Origin: Larkinella arboricola
GTDB lineage: Bacteria > Bacteroidota > Bacteroidia > Cytophagales > Spirosomataceae
Assembly: GCF_003259745.1 (NCBI RefSeq)
Contig: NZ_QLMC01000007.1
Span: forward strand, 1-64,000
Direction: 5' to 3'
Length of the DNA: 64,000 nt
Below, one piece after another: positions 34,868 to 43,276 of the stretch. The notes beneath the pieces were generated by a model. That model was given only the letters and a program-made list of their open reading frames with translations, did not search any database and was not told the origin of the DNA. Position 1 is the stretch's first letter; the number at the start of each line of letters is the position of its first letter. The position numbers were made by a program, and so were the translations under genes.

Positions 34868-35013
34868 ACGTGTAAGTTAATCCGGCCTGCTTGTTATCGT
34901 CTCGGAACGAGGGCCTGTTGTATTGCCTAAATACGGACCTGACTAAATGGTTTGTAATCGGAAGGGGCGAATTAGCGAACGGCACCCTGGCCAGCCGCCA
35001 CCACTGCCTGCAT

Positions 35014-35054
35014 AAAAAGGCGGCAAGCAATCCTGTTGATCACCTGCCGCCTTT
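35014..35054 (-). terminator. Terminator of the DUF892 gene
   Basis: AAAGGCGGCA (35016-35025) and TGCCGCCTTT (35045-35054) form a perfect 10-bp stem; on the minus strand it is followed by a T-run (TTTTTAT). It lies 22 bases after the stop at 35076. Confidence 0.8.
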
Positions 35055-35075
35055 CGGGTCACTTTCCAGTGTTGC

Positions 35076-35594
35076 TTACTCGTTCTTGGCTCCTTCATTT
35101 ACGGAGGTTTCCGCAATGTCGGTCAGTAGTGAGTCCGTTTTCTTTTCTTCAGCCAGTGTGGTTTCCAGCAGTTTAGCGGCTTCGGTATACCCCAGCACAC
35201 CGGCCAGGGTTTTCAGCGTTCCGTACGAAGCAATTTCGTAGTGTTCGACTTTCTGGGCCGCCGAGATCAGGGCCACATCGCGCGTCAGCGAGCCATCTTC
35301 GGTATCATCAATGAGTTCTTCCGCTTCTTTAATCAGCCCTTCCATGGCTTCGCATTTCTTGGCCGATGCTTTTTCGCCCACGCCTTCGAACACCTGTTCC
35401 AGACGCGTAATTTGCTTTTCGGTTTCGGCCAGGTGCGTGTCGAAAGCCTCCCGCAACTGATCGGAAGTGGCCGATTTAGCCATTTTAGTCAATGCTTTGG
35501 TCAGGTGTTTCTCCGCCCAGTAGATATCCTTCAATTCGTCTACGAACAGCTCTTTCAGCTCACTTTGATCGGTCGTTTCTTTTGACTTTGCCAT
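35076..35594 (-). CDS. Ferritin-like DUF892 (YciE/YciF) protein
   Basis: The 172-residue protein is helical and matches DUF892: ELKELFVDELKDIYWAEKHL, AFDTHLAETEKQITRLEQVF, CEAMEGLIKEAEELI and AQKVEHYEIASYGTLKTLA, with conserved Glu/His positions of a ferritin-like di-metal four-helix bundle. YciF-type proteins are induced by osmotic and other stresses; their chemistry is unsettled. It stands alone between the TreY-MalQ gene and the isochorismatase-like gene, which fits the stress context of the trehalose locus. Its own terminator lies downstream (35014-35054). Confidence 0.9.
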   Translation of the reverse strand: MAKSKETTDQSELKELFVDELKDIYWAEKHLTKALTKMAKSATSDQLREAFDTHLAETEKQITRLEQVFEGVGEKASAKKCEAMEGLIKEAEELIDDTEDGSLTRDVALISAAQKVEHYEIASYGTLKTLAGVLGYTEAAKLLETTLAEEKKTDSLLTDIAETSVNEGAKNE

Positions 35595-35746
35595 TGTTTT
35601 AAAGTTTGTTTACTTAAAAACTCTAACCGGCAAGCTCTTTATTTTGTTTACATTTTAAAATCAACCGGACCAGCCCGGCAACCACGCGGTGCCAGCAGAG
35701 TTTTACCCAGAAGGTCTGGAAAACAACGTTTTAAACTTGAATACGA

Positions 35747-36346
35747 ATGAGTGAAGACTTGCACGGAAATGTTCCCGATTCTTTTCCCGTTGCCCTGCTG
35801 ATTATTGACATGATCAACGATCTGGAGTTTCCGGAAGGGGAGGTATTTCTGGAACCGGCTACCCGGGCCGCCGAGAAAATAGCCGCACTGAAACAAAAAG
35901 CCCGCAACCTGAACATTCCGGTTATCTACGCCAACGACAACTTTGGCCGCTGGCGCTCGGATTTTACCGAAGTAGTAGAACACTGCCTGAACGACGGGGT
36001 ACGGGGGCAGCCGCTGGCCGAACTGCTTCGCCCGGATTCGGACGATTATTTTGTGCTCAAGCCCAAGCACTCGGCCTTTTATGCCACTACCCTGGAAACC
36101 CTGCTGGAGTACCTGAAAGCCAAACGTTTAATCATTACCGGGCTCAGCGCCGATGTGTGTGTGCTTTTTTCAGCCAGCGACGCCTACATGCGCGAGTTTG
36201 AGCTGTATATCCCTTCGGACTGTGTGGCTTCCGGCTCCGCCGAGCACACGCAGGAAACCCTGGAATACGTCGAACGCGTGCTTAGTGCTGACACAACGCC
36301 TTCCGATCAGCTCGACCTGGGGGAGCTGTGCCGGAGCAGGGAATAA
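35747..36346 (+). CDS. Isochorismatase-family cysteine hydrolase
   Basis: The 199-residue protein has the family's catalytic triad: Asp21 (LIIDMINDLEFPEG), Lys107 (FVLKPKHSAFYATTL) and Cys138 (ITGLSADVCVLFSASDA). The family includes nicotinamidases and other amidases and vinyl-ether hydrolases; the substrate here cannot be named. No signal peptide. The gene is convergent with the first LytS-like kinase gene, 23 bases away. Confidence 0.92.
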   Translation: MSEDLHGNVPDSFPVALLIIDMINDLEFPEGEVFLEPATRAAEKIAALKQKARNLNIPVIYANDNFGRWRSDFTEVVEHCLNDGVRGQPLAELLRPDSDDYFVLKPKHSAFYATTLETLLEYLKAKRLIITGLSADVCVLFSASDAYMREFELYIPSDCVASGSAEHTQETLEYVERVLSADTTPSDQLDLGELCRSRE

Positions 36347-36369
36347 CCGTCGGTACGGTATCAAAGCGG

Positions 36370-37440
36370 TCAGGAGCCTTCGGGAGCCAGCAGTGGTAAA
36401 GCCACGGTGAAATACGTTTGGTCGGAGGTGACGATGGGGTCGGTTTGGGCCAGGAGACGGTATTTAGCGAGAATATTCGACAAACCAACCTGATTGGACG
36501 CCACGCGCCCGGTCTTGCGCTGAAGGTTGTTGCGGACAATCAGCCGCCCTACCTGTGTGGTTTTGATCTCGATCAGCAGCGGTTTATTGCTGTGGATGAC
36601 GTTGTGCTTGACGGCATTTTCAACCAGCATCTGCAAGGTCAGCGGAGGGAGTCTGTAGGTCTGAAACGGTTCGGTAACCCCGATTTCCAGCCGGATGCCC
36701 GCGCCGTAGCGGGTTTTGAGCAGGTGGAAATACGACTGAATAAACGTCAGTTCGGTTTCCAGCGTGGTTAGTTCGTCCTCGTTGGTTTGCAGTAAATACC
36801 GGTAAACCTTCGACATTTCGTCTACAAACTCCTCGGCCCGCTCGGGTTCGTCGGCAATCAGCGACGAGAGCGAGTTGAGGCTATTGAACAGAAAATGCGG
36901 GTTTACCTGACTTTTCAGGCTTTCGTACTGGCTTTGCAGATTCACTTTCTTCAACTGCTCCTTTTCCAGTGTGTTTTCGCGCCATTTGTTGAGCGAATAA
37001 ACGCCCTCATCAATGCCGACCGACACCAGATTCGCCACCAGGTTAAGCAGGAGTATTTTTCCGGTCATGGCCGGGTTGTGGTGGTAACCAAACAGATGGA
37101 AGGTATCGTAGAGGAAAATGCCGCCCAGGATAAAAACCGGTGTAACCAGCATAAACACCAGCAGCAGGCGCCAGACCCGTTGCCAGGTTTGCCCGAAGTT
37201 GGGATACCGCCGAACGACCATCTGCGTCAGTTTGTCGAGGGAAAGCTGACAGCCGCTGGCAATAGCTAGGTTGAGCAGAGTGGCCCATACAAACGTCCAG
37301 AAGTCCGACAAATACCGTTCGCCGATTATCCAGTAGGAAATAACCGGAATAAACCAGGGGAACAGCAGCAGAAAGTGCCACTGTCTCGGTTTCCGAAAGC
37401 GCGGTAGATGACGGAATAGATCCAAAAAAGAAAACTTCAT
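36370..37440 (-). CDS. LytS-type sensor histidine kinase, no adjacent regulator
   Basis: I choose ATG 37440 (MKFSFLDLFRHL) over the upstream GTG at 37488, giving 356 residues. Four hydrophobic segments occupy about residues 20-150; a helical linker leads to the His_kinase motif NPHFLFNSLNSLSSLIADEP (near residue 185) and the ATP-binding region LQMLVENAVKHNVIHSNKP (about 285). It closely parallels the next kinase gene (37570-38640) and the kinase at 9966. No LytTR or other response regulator is next to it, so it may phosphorylate the regulator at 11057 or one elsewhere. Confidence 0.9.
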   Translation of the reverse strand: MKFSFLDLFRHLPRFRKPRQWHFLLLFPWFIPVISYWIIGERYLSDFWTFVWATLLNLAIASGCQLSLDKLTQMVVRRYPNFGQTWQRVWRLLLVFMLVTPVFILGGIFLYDTFHLFGYHHNPAMTGKILLLNLVANLVSVGIDEGVYSLNKWRENTLEKEQLKKVNLQSQYESLKSQVNPHFLFNSLNSLSSLIADEPERAEEFVDEMSKVYRYLLQTNEDELTTLETELTFIQSYFHLLKTRYGAGIRLEIGVTEPFQTYRLPPLTLQMLVENAVKHNVIHSNKPLLIEIKTTQVGRLIVRNNLQRKTGRVASNQVGLSNILAKYRLLAQTDPIVTSDQTYFTVALPLLAPEGS

Positions 37441-37569
37441 AACTCGACCGTATCCGCTGAATGTAACGGTTTGGAGAATCTCCAGCACGGTATTCAGGGA
37501 TTAGTTGCTCAAATTTCTGTCTGAATTGCGAAAAGCCGTTCCTGAATGGTGGTTTTATTTCCCATCGGG

Positions 37570-38640
37570 TCAGGATCGGGCCGATTGGGAAACCAGCAAA
37601 GGCAGCGATACCTCGAAATACGTGTCGGTTTCCAGCACCTGCACTTCTTCCGAACCCAGTTGCCGGAACTTGGCCATCAGATTGGTGAGTCTGGCCTGCG
37701 ACAAATCCATTTTGACGGTTTTGCGCTGCACATTATTCCTGACCAGCAGCCGGCCCTCCCGGGTGGTCTGAATAGTGATGGATAACGGTCGGCGGGTACT
37801 CATGACGTTGTGTTTGATTGCGTTATCAATCAGCGTCTGGAGGCTCAAAGGCGGGAGCAAATGGTCCAGTAGAGCCGCATCGGTAGCCTGATCGATGCGC
37901 AGACCGGAGCCATACCGGGTTTGTAACAGATCGGTATAACTGCCCATGAATTCCAGTTCGGTTTGCAAACTGACCAGCTCGCGGGTATTGGACTGGAGCA
38001 GATACCGATAAACTTTGGAAAGCTGATCGACAAACTGTTCGGCCCGCTGCTGATCTTCGCCGATCAGCGACGAGAGCGAAGTGAGGCTGTTGAACAGAAA
38101 GTGAGGGTTGATCTTGAGTTTCAGCGTGTCGAGCTGGTGTTGAAGGGTTGCCTGCCGAAGCTGTTCATTTTCAGTTTGGTCGTGGTGCCACTGGCGATAG
38201 GTGTAAAACACGTTCAACGCTACGCAGAAACAAAGGTCGAACACCAGCCCCAGGACCAGAATCGGACGCACCGACGGCCAGGTAAACGGAACGCCCAGAC
38301 TCGGAAAAAGGCTGTAGACGAATATGTCCAGCACGGCCAGACCCACGGTAAGCCCGCCCACCAGCACCAGCATCACCAGCGTTCGCAGGGTAGCCTGTTC
38401 GACACCCGGATACCGCCGAATGACCCAGCGCACGGACAGCGTCAGGGTAATAACCGAAAACCAGTACAATCCGAAAACAATAGTGGTGCCCAGGGCGAAT
38501 ATCCGTCCGTCTTCAAAGTAACGGGGGCCGATGAAGTAGTAGTTGCCGATTGGAAACAGAATCGGCATCATCAACAAATGGTACCAAAGTTCCCAGCGGG
38601 AGAAAAATGCGGTCAATCGCCGGTAAAACTTTTCAATCAT
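37570..38640 (-). CDS. LytS-type sensor histidine kinase, second tandem copy
   Basis: ATG 38640 (MIEKFYRRLTAFF) is preferred over a longer frame starting with TTG at 38724; it gives 356 residues, the same length as its tandem neighbour. Helices run through about residue 150, then NPHFLFNSLTSLSSLIGEDQ and LQTLIDNAIKHNVMSTRRP. Both kinases have the same order: short cytoplasmic start, four helices, linker, kinase. They are likely paralogues. It is divergent from the SDR gene at 38850. A regulator gene is missing on either side. Confidence 0.9.
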   Translation of the reverse strand: MIEKFYRRLTAFFSRWELWYHLLMMPILFPIGNYYFIGPRYFEDGRIFALGTTIVFGLYWFSVITLTLSVRWVIRRYPGVEQATLRTLVMLVLVGGLTVGLAVLDIFVYSLFPSLGVPFTWPSVRPILVLGLVFDLCFCVALNVFYTYRQWHHDQTENEQLRQATLQHQLDTLKLKINPHFLFNSLTSLSSLIGEDQQRAEQFVDQLSKVYRYLLQSNTRELVSLQTELEFMGSYTDLLQTRYGSGLRIDQATDAALLDHLLPPLSLQTLIDNAIKHNVMSTRRPLSITIQTTREGRLLVRNNVQRKTVKMDLSQARLTNLMAKFRQLGSEEVQVLETDTYFEVSLPLLVSQSARS

Positions 38641-38785
38641 AGCAAAGAACGTCGGATCGTATCGTTCTGTCAAATTTTCTCCCAAGTTACTTTTTTTGAA
38701 GGATGCTTCAAATCGGAACAACAAACCGGGCCGGAAAACAATGCACCCTGCAAGGGCTGGCGTTAAAACAGTATTCGAAAAGAAG

Positions 38786-38817
38786 TTGATTTCTTTGGCA
38801 AATTTGGGGCATCTTTG
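38786..38817 (+). promoter_or_regulatory. Promoter upstream of the SDR gene
   Basis: TTG (38786-38788) and CATCTTTG (38810-38817), 21 bases apart, match the -33/-7 pattern with one mismatch in the -7 box. The box ends 32 bases before ATG 38850. Confidence 0.4.
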
Positions 38818-38849
38818 CAGAATTTCATTGTTGCCGTTAGCCTGATCCC

Positions 38850-39617
38850 ATGACTTTTCAATCTCAGACTGCTATTGTTACCGGCGCGGGAATTGGTATT
38901 GGTTTTGCCATCGCCCGTGATCTGGCCCGCCAGGGCGCTTCTGTTTTACTCAATGACCTCGACGAAGCCGTAGCCCACCGGGCTGCCGCCACCATCCGGC
39001 AGGAGGGAGGGCGTTGTCTGGCCTATCCGGGCGATGTTTCCGATGTGGCCTTTATTGAGTCAATGGTCGAAAAAGCCGTTGCCGAGTTTGGTAAACTGAC
39101 CATTGTGGTGGCCAATGCCGGTATTACCATTTTTGGCGATTTCTTTGATTACCAGCCCGCTAACTTTCAGAAGGTGGTAGACCTGAACCTGCGGGGCAGT
39201 TTCTTCCTGACCCAGCTGGCGGCCCGTCAGATGCGGGCGCAGCAGGAAGGTGGAAGTGTGCTGCTGATGTCGTCGGTAACGGGGCATCAGGCCCATCCGG
39301 GGCTGGCGGCTTACGGTATGACCAAAGCCGCGCTGGAGATGCTGGCCAAAAATCTGGTGCTGGAACTCTCGCCCTACGGCATCAACATCAACGCCGTTGC
39401 ACCGGGGGCGACGCAGACGGAGCGCACGCTGGATGACCCGACGTATGTGCCAATCTGGTCGCGCATTACGCCGATGGGGCGACCCGCTACGGTTGATGAT
39501 ATTTCCAACGCGGCCCTGTTTCTGGTGTCTCCGCAGTCGCGTCACATCACGGGCCAGAGCCTGGTAGTCGATGGAGGCTGGACGGCGGTTAGCCCCCCGC
39601 CGATTGCGGGTGAATAA
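38850..39617 (+). CDS. SDR-family oxidoreductase
   Basis: The 255-residue protein is a classical short-chain dehydrogenase: Rossmann motif TGAGIGIG at 11-18, NAGI near 89-92, the catalytic Ser (LLMSSVTG, 141/142), Tyr155 and Lys159 (YGMTK), and the C-terminal PGATQTERTL and GQSLVVDGGW. The pattern resembles glucose 1-dehydrogenase/3-oxoacyl-ACP reductase-type enzymes. Asp37 (LLNDLDE) at the end of strand beta2 favours NAD over NADP. Substrate unknown. It is a single gene flanked by a divergent kinase gene and a hairpin. Confidence 0.92.
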   Translation: MTFQSQTAIVTGAGIGIGFAIARDLARQGASVLLNDLDEAVAHRAAATIRQEGGRCLAYPGDVSDVAFIESMVEKAVAEFGKLTIVVANAGITIFGDFFDYQPANFQKVVDLNLRGSFFLTQLAARQMRAQQEGGSVLLMSSVTGHQAHPGLAAYGMTKAALEMLAKNLVLELSPYGININAVAPGATQTERTLDDPTYVPIWSRITPMGRPATVDDISNAALFLVSPQSRHITGQSLVVDGGWTAVSPPPIAGE

Positions 39618-39643
39618 GCGTTCTGGTCAAAAAGCTTACCGAT

Positions 39644-39672
39644 ACGGTTTTACTTCATGGAGGTAAAACCGT
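39644..39672. terminator. Hairpin between SDR and EamA genes
   Basis: ACGGTTTTAC (39644-39653) and GTAAAACCGT (39663-39672) form a perfect 10-bp stem with a 9-base loop between convergent genes, followed on the plus strand by TCTTATTT. Probably a bidirectional terminator. Confidence 0.7.
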
Positions 39673-39674
39673 TC

Positions 39675-40589
39675 TTATTTCCGGCCCAGCGTAATAAGGA
39701 CAACCCCCGTCAGAATAATCAGAGCCGCCAGAATCGAGGAACTCGTCAGGGCTTCTCCGGCGAAGGCCCAGCCCAGCAGCATGGCAACAACGGGATTGAC
39801 ATACGCATACGTGGAAACCAGTTGCGGAGAAGCGTTGCGGGCCAGCCAGGCAAACGACGAAAAGCCGATGATGGAACCGAAAATAATCAGGTAAATCAGC
39901 GACCCGATGGCTTTGACGGGCGCATCACCAATGCTCGTCGGGGTCACGTTTTCCGTCAGCATACTGAACAGGAAAAGAACCCCACCGCCCACCAGCATCT
40001 GAACGGCGCTGGAAATCAGCTGCGAAGGCAGGCTCAACTTGCCCGAAAGCAGCGTGCCCAACGCCCAGGAAATGTTGGCAACCATGATCAGCCCGATGCC
40101 CAGCCAGGTATTGGTGGTGGACGAAACTCCTACACCCGTCGGTTGCACCAGCAGCGAAACGCCCAGCAGACCAACCAGCAACCCGGCCAGTGATAAGTTG
40201 GTGGGCCGGATGTGGCCGAAACTAATCCAGTTAAAGAGAATAATGAAAAGCGGTACGGTAGCCGCCAGCAACGCGGCTATGCTCGTCGGCACGTATTGCA
40301 GTGCCACCGACATACACCCGTTGGCGATGGTCAGCAGCAGCACCCCAATCAGGCCAGCCGACACCCATTGCTTCGGGGTAGGGGCTGGCAAACCGCTAAT
40401 CCGGGCGTACAGGTACAGAATCAGCCCCGCCGTACTAAGCCGCAGCGATGCCATGTAAAGCGGAGGCATCCGCTCGGTCATGAAGTGAATAAATAAATAG
40501 GTTGACCCCCACAAGGTATACACGGAAGCCAATGCCATCCAAAGCGTTAAACGGGGCGACTGAATTTTCTTAAGCAGAACGGTATTCAT
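39675..40589 (-). CDS. EamA-family (DMT) transporter
   Basis: A 304-residue protein of about ten transmembrane helices in two EamA repeats. The first repeat has LYTLWGSTYLFIHFMTERMPP, SLRLSTAGLILYLYA and YVPTSIAALLAATVPLFIILFNWI; the second has GIGLIMVANISWALGTLLSGKL, IGFSSFAWLARNASPQLVSTYAYVNPVVAMLLGW and LAALIILTGVVLITL. EamA proteins are metabolite exporters in the drug/metabolite superfamily; the substrate is unknown. It ends at the hairpin shared with the SDR gene. Confidence 0.92.
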   Translation of the reverse strand: MNTVLLKKIQSPRLTLWMALASVYTLWGSTYLFIHFMTERMPPLYMASLRLSTAGLILYLYARISGLPAPTPKQWVSAGLIGVLLLTIANGCMSVALQYVPTSIAALLAATVPLFIILFNWISFGHIRPTNLSLAGLLVGLLGVSLLVQPTGVGVSSTTNTWLGIGLIMVANISWALGTLLSGKLSLPSQLISSAVQMLVGGGVLFLFSMLTENVTPTSIGDAPVKAIGSLIYLIIFGSIIGFSSFAWLARNASPQLVSTYAYVNPVVAMLLGWAFAGEALTSSSILAALIILTGVVLITLGRK

Positions 40590-40711
40590 AACTCACTCTT
40601 TTTGCTGTTACTGTTACAACAGCAAAGAAATAGAAATATTCCCAGAGCCGAGCCTTAAATTTTTTTAATGGAAATGATTAGTTTTAATAATAGTTAGAAT
40701 AGGATTTTAAG

Positions 40712-40897
40712 TCAGTTGTAGTGCGTGCTGGCTTCCAGTGAGAAAGGGATTTTCTCCGTAATCGTAAAGTGGGCCGTATTGTCAAGTACCTGGCGATAGC
40801 GATAGATATACATTACAAACAGCGTATCAAACATCGCCGGATCGTTGGTGGTCTTCAACTGGCGCAGCAGTTCATTGACATACATCGCGTCATTCAT
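40712..40897 (-). CDS. Small orphan protein, 61 residues
   Basis: A short frame with ATG start and a plausible soluble, partly helical product (MNDAMYVNELLRQLKTTND, then IYRYRQVLDN). No motif or family is recognised. It lies downstream of another orphan gene on the same strand, 46 bases apart, in a locally AT-rich stretch, so both may be lineage-specific or acquired genes. Coding potential is inferred from the continuous frame and position only. Confidence 0.4.
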   Translation of the reverse strand: MNDAMYVNELLRQLKTTNDPAMFDTLFVMYIYRYRQVLDNTAHFTITEKIPFSLEASTHYN

Positions 40898-40943
40898 ACG
40901 TTTCTGAAGTTTGGGTTAGCAGAAAGAAGCACTTCGTTCGCAA

Positions 40944-41321
40944 TCAGGATTCAAACCAGTTTTTTAAGGACGGATAGTCGTGCAGTAGTTGTTCAACATA
41001 GGCGTTGGTTTGCTCATTAACGGTTTTGAGTGTATCGGTGTGTTTGTTAAACCGGCTTACTGTTTCGCTTTTTTGGTTTGAAACCCGGTGGATGGTTGAC
41101 GGTAAATCCTGAATTAATTCCGCCACGGTATTGATCAATACCTCTTTTAAACTGAGTACATTCTGTACGGTTTCTTCGGGAATAAGTAGACGGTCGCTTT
41201 CCTGTAGAACAAAGTTTAAAAAGTGAAAATTTTGGTAAAGTTCATCGGCGGCCTCCCCCCATTGAGGCAGTAAGTTTTCGAAAGGAGCAATCGGATTAGG
41301 GCTTTGACGCTTATACATCAT
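40944..41321 (-). CDS. Orphan helical protein, 125 residues
   Basis: The predicted product is hydrophilic and mostly helical (WGEAADELYQNFHFLNFVLQ, then VLSLKEVLINTVAELIQDLP and FNKHTDTLKTVNEQTNAYVEQLLH) with no signal peptide and no known motif. It could be a small helical-bundle or coiled-coil protein. It precedes the 61-residue frame on the same strand. The surroundings are AT-rich compared with neighbours, and there is no gene for about 400 bases upstream. I cannot assign a function. Confidence 0.55.
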   Translation of the reverse strand: MMYKRQSPNPIAPFENLLPQWGEAADELYQNFHFLNFVLQESDRLLIPEETVQNVLSLKEVLINTVAELIQDLPSTIHRVSNQKSETVSRFNKHTDTLKTVNEQTNAYVEQLLHDYPSLKNWFES

Positions 41322-41739
41322 ATAGGTTACTTGATATTTAAACGACTGATAATGAGTAATTTGATACTGAGTCGTTAGTTTAACCTTTATTTAGATGCTG
41401 CTTTCACTAAAAAGTAACAACGTGTTTTTGGGCTTTGTCTAAATTAATAGGAATCAGACTGTAGCCAATGGTTCGTAGGTGGGCGTCAGGTAAGTTACAC
41501 AGGCAATGTTGTTTTGCCAGACAAATATAAATAAAAAGTAAATAGGTCAGGCAGCGATATTCCGGATAACTCGGACCCCCATTCCGGTTTACGTACAACC
41601 GATCCAATCAGTTGTTCCGGAATGTGGGCGGATAAAAAATTGGCGTGTCTGGAAAAGTTGATTCTGGTCATAAAAAAAGCCGGAAGGTTGTCGCTTCCGG
41701 CTTCTGATACTAATCCGTTGATCAGTTGAGAAGTATGGA
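41322..41739. other. 418-base gap, AT-rich
   Basis: Between the orphan gene and the CsbD gene. It contains the CsbD terminator (41672-41703). A minus-strand frame at 41407-41607 has no recognisable motif and is not called. No RNA gene or clear repeat is visible. Confidence 0.4.
41672..41703 (-). terminator. Terminator of the CsbD gene
   Basis: AAGCCGGAAG (41677-41686) and CTTCCGGCTT (41694-41703) pair perfectly with a 7-base loop; on the minus strand a run of T residues follows. It lies 36 bases after the CsbD stop. Confidence 0.9.
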
Positions 41740-41925
41740 TTACAAGTCGGCAATAGCCTTGTTGATTTCATCTTTTGTTTTGCCGGTTTTCTGCTGGACT
41801 TTGCCCCACATTTCGTCTTCCTTGCCTTCTTCGTAGGTCAGGTCGTCGTCGGTCAAATCGCCGTAGGCTTGTTTGATTTTGCCTTTCAGTTCATTCCAGC
41901 CACCTTTTACAGTTGTCTCGTTCAT
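41740..41925 (-). CDS. CsbD-family stress protein
   Basis: The 61-residue, highly charged protein has the CsbD pattern: [22 protein letters not shown], then [22 protein letters not shown]. CsbD-like proteins are small general-stress proteins without a known biochemical role, often under general stress regulation. It has its own terminator (41672-41703) and is 107 bases from the DUF2147 gene on the same strand. Together with DUF892 and the trehalose enzymes it makes this half of the window look like a stress region. Confidence 0.92.
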   Translation of the reverse strand: MNETTVKGGWNELKGKIKQAYGDLTDDDLTYEEGKEDEMWGKVQQKTGKTKDEINKAIADL

Positions 41926-42032
41926 GGTTGATATGTGTTTTGTGTGAATTATAGTGATACAATTCCGGAGAATTATACCATAATAACCAGCGGCTCGAAG
42001 AATTGTTTGAAAAGAGGCCAGTCAGCGCCCTT

Positions 42033-42503
42033 TTATAAGGTACGGTGTTCATCGACACGGGTCCAGGTCTGGGTTTTGCCAAGCAGCGAAATACCCACGT
42101 AGCCCCGGACATCAAGCGTATTGGGATTTTTCAGGGTCAGCTTGCAATTGTATTCTTTGCCATCTTCGGGGTTATAGATCATGCCGTTTTCCCACACTTT
42201 GCCGCCGTCGTAATTAAAACCCTGCATGACATCCAGACCAACCAAAGGCCGCGACCGCAGGTTGGCTGCGCTGTTTCTGACGTCGGTGCGGGGTTTACCG
42301 GTGGCCGGGTCGGTGGGTTGTTTTAGCCAGACCAGTTTGCCAAAATATTTATCCCCTTTTTTGTAAATCTGAATGCGCCCCTGCTTGGTCCCGTTCAGCC
42401 ACGTACCCAGAACGGCATCCGGATTGTACTGCGGAGTAGGCTTGAAAGCGGTTAATGCACTGGTAGTCAGGAGGAGTACGGCAAGCCAACGAAACGGTTT
42501 CAT
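42033..42503 (-). CDS. DUF2147 secreted protein
   Basis: A 156-residue protein with a signal peptide (WLAVLLLTTSALTAF). The mature part has the DUF2147 pattern: VLGTWLNGTKQGRIQIYKKGDKYFGKLVWL, then LVGLDVMQGFNYDGGKVWENGMIYNPEDGKEYNCKLTLKNPNTLDVRGYVG. The fold is a small lipocalin-like beta-barrel in the periplasm. Its function is unknown. It lies upstream of CsbD and divergent from the thioesterase gene. Confidence 0.9.
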   Translation of the reverse strand: MKPFRWLAVLLLTTSALTAFKPTPQYNPDAVLGTWLNGTKQGRIQIYKKGDKYFGKLVWLKQPTDPATGKPRTDVRNSAANLRSRPLVGLDVMQGFNYDGGKVWENGMIYNPEDGKEYNCKLTLKNPNTLDVRGYVGISLLGKTQTWTRVDEHRTL

Positions 42504-42585
42504 TACTTTTTAGAATGTTGATGGAACTTCCAGATTAAGTACGGTATTAAACGTAAAAATAATCAAAAAATGTGTGTCCGGAAAT

Positions 42586-42618
42586 GGCTCATTTTTGCGG
42601 ATTTCGGCTCATTTTTGC
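42586..42618. repeat. 13-bp direct repeat, 20-bp period, in a divergent promoter region
   Basis: GGCTCATTTTTGC occurs at 42586-42598 and again at 42606-42618, exactly 20 bases apart, upstream of the thioesterase gene. Both copies contain CATTTTTG, a near-match to the TAnnTTTG -7 box. The spacing of about two helical turns suggests either a duplicated promoter box or a pair of binding sites. Confidence 0.55.
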
Positions 42619-42656
42619 ACGTCTGATTTCGCAAGCCTCAGCAGGACCGTTATACT

Positions 42657-43196
42657 ATGATAAAACTTGATCCGAACCGCACCTATCCGCACGAAACCGA
42701 GTCGCGGACCATCGTCCGGTTTCAGGACTGCGACCCGTTGCAGCACCTGAACAACGCGAAGTACCTCGACTATTATTTCAATGCCCGCGAAGATCAGGTA
42801 GCTACCCAATATAACTTCAGTCCGCTCCAGTTGTTTCGCGAATACAAAACCAGTTGGGTGGTTTACCAGCATCAGATTGCCTATGTACGCCCGGCCATGG
42901 TGAGCGAGTGGATTCGGATTGTGTCCCGCATTATCTATTACGATGAGGATACCATGATCACCGAGTATTACATGACCGATGATTCGCGGAGGCAACTGAA
43001 AAACGTGCTGTGGATGACGTCAAAATACGTCAGCGTGGTGACTGGCAAGCGGATTCCGCACCATCCGGAAGTAATGGCCTTTCTCGATGCCATCAGCATG
43101 AAAAATATTGATTTTCATAACCTCAATTTCAACGACCGGATTCGCCAGATTAAAGAGCAACTGGCGCAGGAGGGAAGCGAAGGCGTGAATGACTGA
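42657..43196 (+). CDS. Acyl-CoA thioesterase-like (hotdog fold) protein
   Basis: The 179-residue protein has the 4HBT-type hotdog pattern: VRFQDCDPLQHLNNAKYLDYYFNARE, with catalytic-type Asp, then SWVVYQHQIAYVRPAMVSEWIRIVSRIIYYDEDTMITEYYM. It resembles YbgC/4-hydroxybenzoyl-CoA-type thioesterases. Cytoplasmic, single gene. It starts about 150 bases from the divergent DUF2147 gene. Substrate unknown. Confidence 0.88.
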   Translation: MIKLDPNRTYPHETESRTIVRFQDCDPLQHLNNAKYLDYYFNAREDQVATQYNFSPLQLFREYKTSWVVYQHQIAYVRPAMVSEWIRIVSRIIYYDEDTMITEYYMTDDSRRQLKNVLWMTSKYVSVVTGKRIPHHPEVMAFLDAISMKNIDFHNLNFNDRIRQIKEQLAQEGSEGVND

Positions 43197-43218
43197 AATA
43201 AAGGAAAATTGATAAAGC

Positions 43219-43265
43219 CCGGAAAGCGGGTTAGCGAGCAGACCGCCCACTAACCCGCTTTCCGG
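43219..43265. terminator. 16-bp perfect inverted repeat between convergent genes
   Basis: CCGGAAAGCGGGTTAG (43219-43234) and CTAACCCGCTTTCCGG (43250-43265) are exact complements with a 15-base loop. It sits between the thioesterase and leucine-rich-repeat genes. Little T-run follows on the plus strand, some on the minus, so it most likely ends the minus-strand gene. Confidence 0.65.
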
Positions 43266-43276
43266 CTAAGGCTCTT

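Noticed and set aside
41407-41607. 66-residue minus-strand frame upstream of the orphan gene
   Set aside because: Weakly protein-like but unrecognised and not followed by a plausible start or promoter; could be a gene remnant.
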